A stretch of DNA of 64,000 bases. Origin: Nocardioides speluncae (GTDB lineage: Bacteria; Actinomycetota; Actinomycetes; Propionibacteriales; Nocardioidaceae). The notes under the pieces were generated by a model. That model was given only the letters and a program-made list of their open reading frames with translations. It ran no database searches and was not told the DNA's origin. Location: the NCBI RefSeq assembly GCF_003121585.1, contig NZ_QEOO01000016.1, positions 124,001 through 188,000 on the forward strand, read 5' to 3'. Below, piece after piece: positions 50,370 through 57,910 of the stretch (its first letter is position 1; every line of letters begins with the position of its first letter). The position numbers were made by a program, and so were the translations under genes.

Positions 50370-50810
50370 CTACGAGCAGTAGCTCCGCGGGCGAACGCTG
50401 ACCCGGTACGCATAGCTGCCGGTGCTGGAGCCGAAGTGGAGCACCTTGACGCCGCTGCTCACGGTCGGCACCGTGCGCTTGCCAAGGAAGTCATCCGCAT
50501 CCGGCCAGTCATCTTCGTAGAGTGAGAACTCGTCGCCTGCCGGGAACGCCTTATTGAGGCTCCGGGAGGTGCCGGCGACCATGTCCTTCGGGCCCCAGAA
50601 GCGCCCCAGATCGACCATGAGGTACGGCTCGTCAGCGCCGCCGTCCTGGGTGTTGTCGGCGTAGATCCGGTACAGGCACACCCACGATGCGCGCGCTGAC
50701 TCCGCCTTCGCAGCGCCGTCGGGCGCGGCTTGGGACGGCCCGGGCATCGCGAGCGCGCCGCCCGCGACGGCCGCCACCGCGAGGCACCCGGCCAGTTTCC
50801 TCGTCATCAT
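50370..50810 (-). CDS. Small secreted protein of unknown function, likely SARP-controlled
   Basis: The 146-aa product has a signal peptide (about 1-30, cleavage near SQA). The mature domain has D-E-P-Y-L-M-V-D and W-G-P-K-D-M-V-A-G-T segments. This resembles a group of secreted actinobacterial proteins with (D/E)-E-(P/V)-Y-(L/I) strands, and two cysteines probably bridge its ends. The ATG at 50810 is set by GGAGGAG 6 bases upstream. Its promoter carries three heptamers with 11-bp period next to the divergent SARP gene, so it is a probable direct target of that regulator. Confidence 0.75.
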   Translation of the reverse strand: MMTRKLAGCLAVAAVAGGALAMPGPSQAAPDGAAKAESARASWVCLYRIYADNTQDGGADEPYLMVDLGRFWGPKDMVAGTSRSLNKAFPAGDEFSLYEDDWPDADDFLGKRTVPTVSSGVKVLHFGSSTGSYAYRVSVRPRSYCS

Positions 50811-50878
50811 CGTGAACTCCTCCATGCTTGTCGTGTCCGATGAGGGCTCCCCCGTTACGAGCCAGGAGCCGCGGGGCA

Positions 50879-50922
50879 ACACTAGGAACCCGGTCTGACC
50901 GGGAGCTGACGAACGTCTGACA
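50879..50922 (-). promoter_or_regulatory. Promoter with three heptamer direct repeats of 11-bp period (SARP-type site)
   Basis: On the minus strand TGTCAGA, CGTCAGC and GGTCAGA follow each other with 4-base gaps (plus-strand starts 50916, 50905, 50894). Nine bases later comes TAGTGT (50884-50879), a -10 box. Repeat spacing and distance to the -10 are the same as at 11761-11804. The divergent SARP gene starts 77 bases to the right. Confidence 0.7.
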
Positions 50923-50998
50923 CGGAACCGGGCGGGCGTTGCAACCAGGTAGCGGCGGCATGCGTAAGCCTGGCAAACGGGTCAGGAAGGATGCGAAC

Positions 50999-53797
50999 GT
51001 GACGAGCGAGGCGGGACTGAAGATCCGACTGCTCGGACCTCTCGAGGTACGGGCGAACGGAGTACCGGTCGGCATCCCTGGCCGGCGGCCGCGGGCGCTG
51101 TTGGCCGTGCTGGCACTGTCGGCGGGGCAACCGGTGCCAGTGGAGACGCTGTACGAGCGGGTGTGGGGCGAGGACCTGCCGGGCAACGTCCGTGGGTCCC
51201 TCTACAGTTGCGTGCGGAGGTTGCGCACGGTCCTCGGTGACGACGCGATCGGCAGCGCCGCGGGGCGCTACACACTGAACGTGGCACCCGACGCCGTCGA
51301 CGCGATCCGCTTCTCCGATCTGCTCGATCGAGCGTTCAGCGCGGGCCCGGATCAGGTCGGCTCGCTGATACGCGAGGCACTCGCTCTGTGGCACGGCACT
51401 CCGTTCGCCGAGCCGCTGTCGGACTGGCTGAACGAGGTCGAGTCTCAGCGGCTGACCGAGCGCCATCTGTCGGCGGTGGAGCACCGCACCGACGCCGAGC
51501 TCGCCATCGGCGCCGCCGGCTCGATCGCCGAGCTCCAGCGCCTCGCCGCCGACCACCCGTTGCGAGAGACCCTGTGGGCGCGGCTGATCGTGGCCTTGGC
51601 GCGCTCCGGGCGGCAGGCCGAGGCGCTGGCGGCGTACGAGCAGATCCGGCGCCGGCTCGCCGATGAACTCGGCATCGACCCGAGCCGTGAGCTGCAGGCG
51701 ATCTACGCCGAGCTGCTGAACGGTACGGCGCCCAGTGCGTCATTGGCGGGCTCGGCAGCGCCGGCGCCCGTCGTACCCCGCCAGCTCCCGGCCGCAGGCA
51801 GCGATTTCACCGGCCGGCAGGACGCCCTGACCGAGCTCGACCAGCATCTCGCCGAGGTCGGCGACGTCAACCAGCCGGTTGTGATCACCGGGCTGCACGG
51901 CATGGGCGGGGTCGGCAAAACCACGCTCGCGCTGCACTGGGCCCATCAGGTGAGCGAGCGCTTCGCCGACGGCCAGCTCTTCGTCAACCTGCGCGGTTAC
52001 GGCCCGGGCCAGCCGATGCCAGCATCGGCCGCCCTGGATCTGCTGCTGCGCGGGATCGGCGTGCCCGGCGAGGACATCCCCGCAGACATCGATGCTCGGA
52101 GCGCGCTCTTTCGCAGTCGGCTCGCGGGCCGTCGCATGCTGATCGTGCTCGACAACGCGCGTGACGCCGAGCAGGTACGGCCCCTGGTGCCCGGGTCCGG
52201 GTCGATGGTGCTGGTGACCAGCCGCGGCCAGCTGCGCGGCCTCGCCGCGCGCGAGGGCGCGCGGCGAATCTCCCTCGACACCCTGTCGGAGGAGGAGTCG
52301 GTGGCACTGCTCGTAGCCCGGCTCGCCGAGCAAGGGGTCACTCGGCACCTCTCTGGCCTGGCCGAGCTGGCCCGCCTGTGCGGCTACCTCCCGCTCGCGC
52401 TGGTGATCGCGGCCGAGCGAGCGGGACGGTATGCCGACGGCCTGGCGGTCGTCGTGCAGGACCTCCAGGACGAGCGCGACCGCCTCAGCGCGCTGGAGTC
52501 CGACGACGAAACGACCAGCCTGCGTGCGGTCTTCTCCTGGTCCTATCAGGCGCTGGATGCCGACGCCGCGCGGATGTTCCGGCTGCTGGGCCTACCGCCG
52601 GGCGCCGACGTCGGGGTGGGGGCGGTGGCCGCGCTCGCCGGTACAGGGATCGGCACCGCGCGCCGCCTGCTCGACCGCTTGGCCGAACTCAGCCTGGTCG
52701 AGCGGCGGGCCGCCGGCCGCTTCGGGCTGCACGACCACCTTCGCGCCTACGCCGCTGAGCTCTGCCGCGACCTCGATGCCGAGCACGACCGCCGCACCGC
52801 TCTCGATCGCCTCTACGGCTGGTGTGTTCAGTCGGCAACGAACGCCGCGTTGGTGGAGAACCCCCGTACCGCACTGTCCCGCCTCCCCACCCCGTCGGAC
52901 ATCGATCCTGCAACCTTCGATGACGACCGCATGGCCCGCGACTGGCTTCGTCTGGAGGCGGACTTCGCCGTAGCCCTGGCCCAAGGTGCAGCCGACGACC
53001 GGCCCGATGTGGTCTATAGGCTTGTGCACGCCCTCTACGAAGAGCTCTGGCGGCGTCAGGCGTTTGATCAACTGTCGACTCTGCTGGATCGCGCGCTCGA
53101 CGCGGCGCGACAGACCGGCGATCAATGGGCGGAAGCCAAGACCCACAACCTCATCGCGTTGTACTACCTCACGGTCGCGCGGTACTCCATAGCCAGGCCA
53201 CACCTCGAACACTCGATCAACCTTTTCGAGGCAGCAGGAGACACCCAAGGGCAGGTAGCGGCGTTGAACACTCTGGGCTTGATCGAATGCACGGTAGGTA
53301 GACCGCTCACGGCGATCAACCACTTCCAGGAAGCCCTCGACCTCGCGCATGAGCATGGGGACCCATTGGGTGAGGCCGGGCTCCTCAACAATGTCGCTGG
53401 AGCCTACCAGGACCTATCGCAGTACGACGCTGCGGCCGAAGCGGCGCAACGTGCGTTAGCGATCTATCGAGGGCACGGATCATTGGGAGACCAGGCGATG
53501 GTCCTCGACACGCTTGGAGAGGTCTACACAGCGGCCAACCGACATGATGAAGCGATCCCGTGCTTGCAGCAGGCGAAATCGATGGCCCAAACACTCGGCG
53601 ATCGACCGCTCGAGGCGATCGCCACGGCGAATTTCGCACGCGCGCTTCGCGACGCAGGACAGCTTGACGAGGCTCGGCAGAACGTCTTGGCAGCGATCAG
53701 CCTGATGGACAGCGCCCGTCTCGCCGACTTCTACGACCTTCGGCGATCCGACCTCGTCGAACTGCTGGCGAGCGTCAGCCCTGTCCAGTCGGCGTGA
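50999..53797 (+). CDS. AfsR/SARP-type regulator: OmpR-like winged helix, BTAD, NB-ARC, TPR
   Basis: This 932-aa regulator has an N-terminal OmpR-like winged helix (about 8-95, K-I-R-L-L-G-P-L-E-V start) and a bacterial transcriptional activation domain (about 100-250). The NB-ARC ATPase has P-loop G-M-G-G-V-G-K-T-T (about 301-309), and TPR repeats run from about 690 to 920. This is the AfsR/EmbR-like layout that activates secondary metabolism or secreted-protein genes. GTG 50999 has AGGAAGG 8 bases upstream. Codons in the TPR part are less GC-biased than in the N-terminal half. The 3' end overlaps the convergent PhzE-like gene by 23 bases. Confidence 0.92.
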   Translation: MTSEAGLKIRLLGPLEVRANGVPVGIPGRRPRALLAVLALSAGQPVPVETLYERVWGEDLPGNVRGSLYSCVRRLRTVLGDDAIGSAAGRYTLNVAPDAVDAIRFSDLLDRAFSAGPDQVGSLIREALALWHGTPFAEPLSDWLNEVESQRLTERHLSAVEHRTDAELAIGAAGSIAELQRLAADHPLRETLWARLIVALARSGRQAEALAAYEQIRRRLADELGIDPSRELQAIYAELLNGTAPSASLAGSAAPAPVVPRQLPAAGSDFTGRQDALTELDQHLAEVGDVNQPVVITGLHGMGGVGKTTLALHWAHQVSERFADGQLFVNLRGYGPGQPMPASAALDLLLRGIGVPGEDIPADIDARSALFRSRLAGRRMLIVLDNARDAEQVRPLVPGSGSMVLVTSRGQLRGLAAREGARRISLDTLSEEESVALLVARLAEQGVTRHLSGLAELARLCGYLPLALVIAAERAGRYADGLAVVVQDLQDERDRLSALESDDETTSLRAVFSWSYQALDADAARMFRLLGLPPGADVGVGAVAALAGTGIGTARRLLDRLAELSLVERRAAGRFGLHDHLRAYAAELCRDLDAEHDRRTALDRLYGWCVQSATNAALVENPRTALSRLPTPSDIDPATFDDDRMARDWLRLEADFAVALAQGAADDRPDVVYRLVHALYEELWRRQAFDQLSTLLDRALDAARQTGDQWAEAKTHNLIALYYLTVARYSIARPHLEHSINLFEAAGDTQGQVAALNTLGLIECTVGRPLTAINHFQEALDLAHEHGDPLGEAGLLNNVAGAYQDLSQYDAAAEAAQRALAIYRGHGSLGDQAMVLDTLGEVYTAANRHDEAIPCLQQAKSMAQTLGDRPLEAIATANFARALRDAGQLDEARQNVLAAISLMDSARLADFYDLRRSDLVELLASVSPVQSA

Positions 53798-55688
53798 GCA
53801 GGTCCACGACCAGGTTGTGGATCAGGTCGTAGCCGTGCTCGGTGAGGATCGACTCGGCGTGGAACTGGATGCCGCGGTAGTGCGGGCCGCGTAGGTGGTG
53901 CACGTCGCCGGTCTCGGGGTCGGCGTCAACGCTGACCCCCTCCGGCAGCTCACCGGCCCGGCCCACGAAGGTGTTGTAGAAGCCGACCCGCTCGGTACGG
54001 CCGTTGAGCTCGACCGGCGACTGGGTCCCCTGGAACACGATGTCCTTGAACGCCAGCGGGATGCCGAGGTGGTGGCACAGCGCCTGGTGGCCGAGGCAGA
54101 CCGCGAGGAACGGCTTGCGCTCCGCCATCAGCCGGGCCACCGCGGCGCGCAGCGCCTGCATCTTCGGGTCGTCGCCGTCGCGCGGGTCGCCGGGCCCGGG
54201 GCCGACGATCACCAGGTCGTAGTCGTCGAACCCGATGGCGAGCACTTCGTCGGTCCGCTCGTGACGGACCACGGTCGTGGTCATTCCGAGTACGCCGAGG
54301 ACGTGGCAGAGCATGTTCACGAAGTCGTCCTCGCCGTCCAGGACGAGCACCCGCTTGCCGCGCAGGACCGGGTCCGGCGGGGCGCCGCCCTGCTCGGTCA
54401 GCCAGAACTTGCTGAGCCGCTGGTTGCGGGAGTGCAGCGCGATCAGCACGTCCTCGTCGATGGCGAGCTCGAGCACGCTCTCGCGCGGCGCCGTCGACTG
54501 CGGCGCCAGGCCGAACGCGGACAGGATGCCGCCGGCCTTGGCGTGCGTCTCCGCGACCTCGTACGCCGGGTCCGAGTCGCGCACCAGCGTCGCGCCGGCG
54601 GTCACCTTCAGCTCGCCGCCGACGCTGACGTCCGCGGTGCGGATCACGATCGGGCTGTCGGCCGTCGGCTGGCCGTCAGGGTCGCGGCCGAGCAGCGCCA
54701 GCGCGGCGGCGTAGTAGCCGCGGCCGGCAGACTCGTACTCCTTGATCAACCGGCAGGCGTTCTCCACCGGGCTGCCGGTCACGGTCGCGGCGTACATCGA
54801 GTCGCGCAGGATCTCCCGGACGTCGCGGTGGCTGCGGCCGGCGAGGATGTACTCGGTGTGCACCAGGTGGCTCATCGGCTTCAGGAACGGGCCGAGCACC
54901 AGGCCGCCCTCCTGGCAGATCTGGCACATCATCTTCAGCTCTTCGTCGACGACCATGAAGAGCTCGTAGATCTCCTTCTCGTCCCGCAGGAAGTCCAGCA
55001 GCGCCTGCTTACGGGCGACCTGCTCGTCGTACCCCTTGAGCCGGAAGGTGCCGGAGATCGGGTTCATCCGGACGTCGCCGCCGCGGACACTGACGTGCCG
55101 CTCCGGGCTGGCGCCGACGAGATAACGCTCTCCGGTGAAGAAGGCGTAGGTCCAGTAGGCGCCGCGCTCGCGCTCCAGCAGCCGGCGGAACACGGTGAGC
55201 GCCTGGTCGGCGCCCCAGCCGTCGAGCTGGGCGCGGTAGTGGCGGCCGATCACGAGGTTCGCGCCCTCGCCCTGGCCGATCTCGTCGCGGATGATCGCCT
55301 CGACGACCTTGGCGTACTCGTCGTCGGAGGTGTCGAAGCCACCGCGATCCGTGAACTCCACGGGTACGTCGGGCAGTGCCGCGAGCGTGTCGGCGAGCGG
55401 GACCTCGACCTCACTGGCGATGTCGACCACGACCAGCGGCGTACCGTCGTCGTGCGCCTCGAAGCCACGCTCGGTCACCTGGCGGAACGGGATCGCGACC
55501 AGCCGGTCGAACCGGCGGCCCTCCTCGGGCACGCCCTCTTCGAGCGGTACGTCGAGCAGACTCGCCAGCCTCGACGGCGTACCACCGACCAGAGTCACCG
55601 TCTGGGAGTCGCGGAGCCGGATCGCCGCCCAGGCCTCGAAGCCCCGCATCGCATCCAGTGTGGACCGGGCGTCAGGCTGCGAGTTCAT
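53775..55688 (-). CDS. Anthranilate synthase family fusion protein, PhzE/TrpEG-like
   Basis: The 637-aa protein fuses a chorismate-converting domain (about 1-430) to a class I glutaminase (about 440-637) with C531, H610 and E612. The synthase part has M-N-P-I-S-G-T-F-R and V-T-G-S-P-V-E-N-A. Length and domain order match PhzE (2-amino-2-deoxyisochorismate synthase) and TrpEG fusions. The sequence cannot separate ADIC from anthranilate formation with certainty. No other phenazine or trp genes are nearby. ATG with a leaderless -10 at 55695-55700. Confidence 0.85.
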   Translation of the reverse strand: MNSQPDARSTLDAMRGFEAWAAIRLRDSQTVTLVGGTPSRLASLLDVPLEEGVPEEGRRFDRLVAIPFRQVTERGFEAHDDGTPLVVVDIASEVEVPLADTLAALPDVPVEFTDRGGFDTSDDEYAKVVEAIIRDEIGQGEGANLVIGRHYRAQLDGWGADQALTVFRRLLERERGAYWTYAFFTGERYLVGASPERHVSVRGGDVRMNPISGTFRLKGYDEQVARKQALLDFLRDEKEIYELFMVVDEELKMMCQICQEGGLVLGPFLKPMSHLVHTEYILAGRSHRDVREILRDSMYAATVTGSPVENACRLIKEYESAGRGYYAAALALLGRDPDGQPTADSPIVIRTADVSVGGELKVTAGATLVRDSDPAYEVAETHAKAGGILSAFGLAPQSTAPRESVLELAIDEDVLIALHSRNQRLSKFWLTEQGGAPPDPVLRGKRVLVLDGEDDFVNMLCHVLGVLGMTTTVVRHERTDEVLAIGFDDYDLVIVGPGPGDPRDGDDPKMQALRAAVARLMAERKPFLAVCLGHQALCHHLGIPLAFKDIVFQGTQSPVELNGRTERVGFYNTFVGRAGELPEGVSVDADPETGDVHHLRGPHYRGIQFHAESILTEHGYDLIHNLVVDLLTPTGQG

Positions 55689-55694
55689 GGCCGA

Positions 55695-55700
55695 AATCTA
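55695..55700 (-). promoter_or_regulatory. -10 element (TAGATT) for leaderless PhzE-like gene
   Basis: Minus-strand TAGATT, 6 bases before the ATG at 55688, no ribosome site. Confidence 0.55.
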
Positions 55701-55745
55701 ACCGGCGGACGCATCTCGGCGCGCATCTGTGGGCACCGACGAGAC

Positions 55746-55801
55746 GAGGTACCTGCTGAATGCACATATCCGGAGGTACGCTGCCGCAAGCGACTGCATT
55801 C
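55746..55801. promoter_or_regulatory. Possible TetR operator region
   Basis: GAGGTAC occurs at 55746 and 55773 as direct repeats 27 bases apart, and GAATGCA (55758) / TGCATTC (55795) form a 7-bp inverted pair. They lie directly before the TetR gene and between it and the divergent PhzE-like gene. Confidence 0.4.
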
Positions 55802-55819
55802 GGATCGGGAGGGTGCGCC

Positions 55820-56452
55820 GTGAGAAAAGATGCCAAGCGCCGTTACCACTCCCCTCTGCGCGAGCGGAAGGCGGCGGCGACGAAGGCGGCCATCTGCGAT
55901 GCCGCCGCGCGCCTTTTCGTCCAGGACGGCTACCTACTGACCAGCATGCGGGCAGTGGCAGCGGAGGCCGGCGTCGGCGAGCGGACCGTGTACGCCGCGT
56001 TCCCGACCAAGCGCGACCTGTTCGTGCACTGCCTGTGGGTAGCCACGCGTGTGGATGACGTCGACGCGGCCACCCAGCTGCTCCGCCGCACCTCCGACGC
56101 CGACGAGCCAACCGAAGTGCTGGCCGCCGCCGTCGACTTCGGCTACGACCTGATGGACCGGGCGGGCGCCCTGATCTACGCGATCGTCGAGGCCGCCGCC
56201 AGCGACCCCGACCTGGCCGCACTGCACGTCACCGGCCGCGACCGGATGCTGGAGTCGCTACGCGAGGTCACCAAGCGGCTGGACGAGCTCGACGCCCTCG
56301 CCGACGGTGTGTCCCCGCAGGAGGCCGCCGACATCCTCTACGTGCTGATGTCCTCCCACGTCCGGCACCTGCTCGTGGAGCATCGCGGCTGGACCACCGA
56401 TCGCTACCGCGAGTTCCTCCACAACGTCGCCGCCAGCCAGATCCTACGCTGA
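55820..56452 (+). CDS. TetR-family transcriptional regulator
   Basis: The 210-aa protein has a basic start and a TetR helix-turn-helix (about 16-65: ICDAAARLFVQDGY, then TSMRAVAAEAGVGERTVYAAF), followed by a helical ligand domain. GTG 55820 is chosen because GGGAGGG lies 6 bases upstream; the frame extends further upstream without a ribosome site. It is divergent from the PhzE-like gene and may control it; that is inference from position. Confidence 0.88.
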   Translation: MRKDAKRRYHSPLRERKAAATKAAICDAAARLFVQDGYLLTSMRAVAAEAGVGERTVYAAFPTKRDLFVHCLWVATRVDDVDAATQLLRRTSDADEPTEVLAAAVDFGYDLMDRAGALIYAIVEAAASDPDLAALHVTGRDRMLESLREVTKRLDELDALADGVSPQEAADILYVLMSSHVRHLLVEHRGWTTDRYREFLHNVAASQILR

Positions 56453-56477
56453 ACAGTGCGTCCAGTCTGCGTCAGGC

Positions 56478-56591
56478 GGGCGGCTAGATCGACACAAGAT
56501 CTGCGGCTAGATCAACGCGGACCCTGCGGCCAAATCAACGCGGACTCTGCGGCCAAATCAACGCGGACCCTGCGGCTAAATCAACATGTCC
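56478..56591. repeat. Tandem array of a 23-bp repeat, about five units
   Basis: Units begin at 56478 (degenerate), 56501, 56524, 56547 and 56570, exactly 23 bases apart. The consensus is CTGCGGC(C/T)A then (A/G)ATCAACGCGGAC(C/T); the last unit diverges after ATCAAC. The array ends 16 bases before the DUF4143 ATPase gene. Three stop codons in the forward frames make coding unlikely. Confidence 0.85.
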
Positions 56592-56607
56592 ATGTCACAC
56601 TGGGCAT

Positions 56608-57894
56608 ATGGCAGGGTCAGTTCGCTCACCGCTGGGGCGCATCGTGCCTCGACACGCCCACGCAATGGTCGAGGAGGCACTGGCGGATACCCGGGTTGTA
56701 CTTGTCAACGGCGCACGCCAATCGGGCAAGAGCACCCTCGTCGCCCTGATCGCGGAGGCCCGGGGTGGCGACATACGGACACTCGACCAACCGGCGACGC
56801 TGCAGGCGGCTCGGTTCGACCCTGAGGAGTTCATCGAGTCGCCAGGCGACGAGCTGCCAGGCCTCGTGGTCATCGACGAGATCCAACGAGACCTCGATCT
56901 CATCCTGCCGATCAAGGCCAGCGTCGATGCCGACCCACGTCCCGGGCGGTTCCTGTTGACCGGCTCAGCGCGGCTACTCGGATTGCGTGGATTGCCTGAC
57001 GCATTGCCCGGCCGGATGGAAACCGTCGAGCTCTGGCCGTTGTCCCAGGGCGAGATCGACGGACAGCCTGACGGCTTCGTAGATGCAATCTTCGAAGCCG
57101 GCCCCGCGCTTCGTCACAGATCCGAGGAGGGCCGCACAGGCTACGTCGAACGGATCGTGCGCGGCGGCTTCCCCGAAGCTGTCAGTCGAACCGCGCACCG
57201 ACGTGAGCGATTCTTCGACAACTACGTCGCCGACATCATCAACCGGGACGTCATCCAGCTCTCCGAGATCGAACGAGGACCGGAGATGCGCAGGCTGGCA
57301 CATATGGTTGCCGCACGCTCCGGACAACTCCTGGTCGCCGGCAGTCTCGGGAACGCCCTCGGCCTACCCCAGCCGACCGTGAAGCGGTACCTCACCCTGC
57401 TTGAGGAGGTGTTTCTGATCAAACGCATCCCCGCTTGGTCCCGCAACCTCACCACTCGCGCGGTTGGCACCTCGAAGGCGGCCATGGTGGACTCGGGAGT
57501 CGCGGCCAACCTGCTTGGGATTGGCGCCCACGCGCTCCGTCGACCGGCCGGCCCGCTGGGGCCACTCCTCGAGGGCTTCGTAGCGATGGAGCTCGCGCGC
57601 CAGCTGACTTGGTCTCGACATCGCGCCGACCTGTTCCACTACCGCACGAAGGACCAAGTCGAGGTCGACATCGTCATAGAGGACCGCCGCGGCCGGGTCG
57701 TCGCGATCGACGTCAAGGCAGGCTCGACCGTCCGCGCCGAGGACTTCCGGGGACTTCGGCACCTCGCTGACCGGCTTGGCGACGATCTGGTGGTCGGCCT
57801 CGTCCTCTACACAGGCCAGCAGACTCTCCCGTTCGGACCCCAGTTCCGGGCGATGCCTATCAGTGCCCTGTGGGAGGTCGCCGCCCCGGCGTAG
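56608..57894 (+). CDS. AAA-family ATPase with DUF4143 domain
   Basis: The 428-aa protein has a Walker A motif GARQSGKST (35-43), a Walker B motif L-V-V-I-D-E-I-Q (86-93) and a sensor segment L-L-T-G-S-A-R. The C-terminal DUF4143 region (about 205-375) ends in a nuclease-like strand order V-E-V-D-I-V-I-E and D-V-K-A-G-S, resembling restriction-endonuclease-fold D-x-K motifs. Such ATPases are widespread, often solitary and probably mobile; the function is unknown. Codon use is less biased than in the neighbours, consistent with transfer. No ribosome site; 23-bp repeats lie directly upstream. Convergent with the HelD-like gene. Confidence 0.85.
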   Translation: MAGSVRSPLGRIVPRHAHAMVEEALADTRVVLVNGARQSGKSTLVALIAEARGGDIRTLDQPATLQAARFDPEEFIESPGDELPGLVVIDEIQRDLDLILPIKASVDADPRPGRFLLTGSARLLGLRGLPDALPGRMETVELWPLSQGEIDGQPDGFVDAIFEAGPALRHRSEEGRTGYVERIVRGGFPEAVSRTAHRRERFFDNYVADIINRDVIQLSEIERGPEMRRLAHMVAARSGQLLVAGSLGNALGLPQPTVKRYLTLLEEVFLIKRIPAWSRNLTTRAVGTSKAAMVDSGVAANLLGIGAHALRRPAGPLGPLLEGFVAMELARQLTWSRHRADLFHYRTKDQVEVDIVIEDRRGRVVAIDVKAGSTVRAEDFRGLRHLADRLGDDLVVGLVLYTGQQTLPFGPQFRAMPISALWEVAAPA

Positions 57895-57910
57895 CGGATA
57901 TCGATCTCCA

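Noticed and set aside
53775..56452. Phenazine biosynthetic cluster
   Set aside because: Only a PhzE-like enzyme is present; PhzB, D, F and G homologues are absent, so the pathway cannot be claimed.
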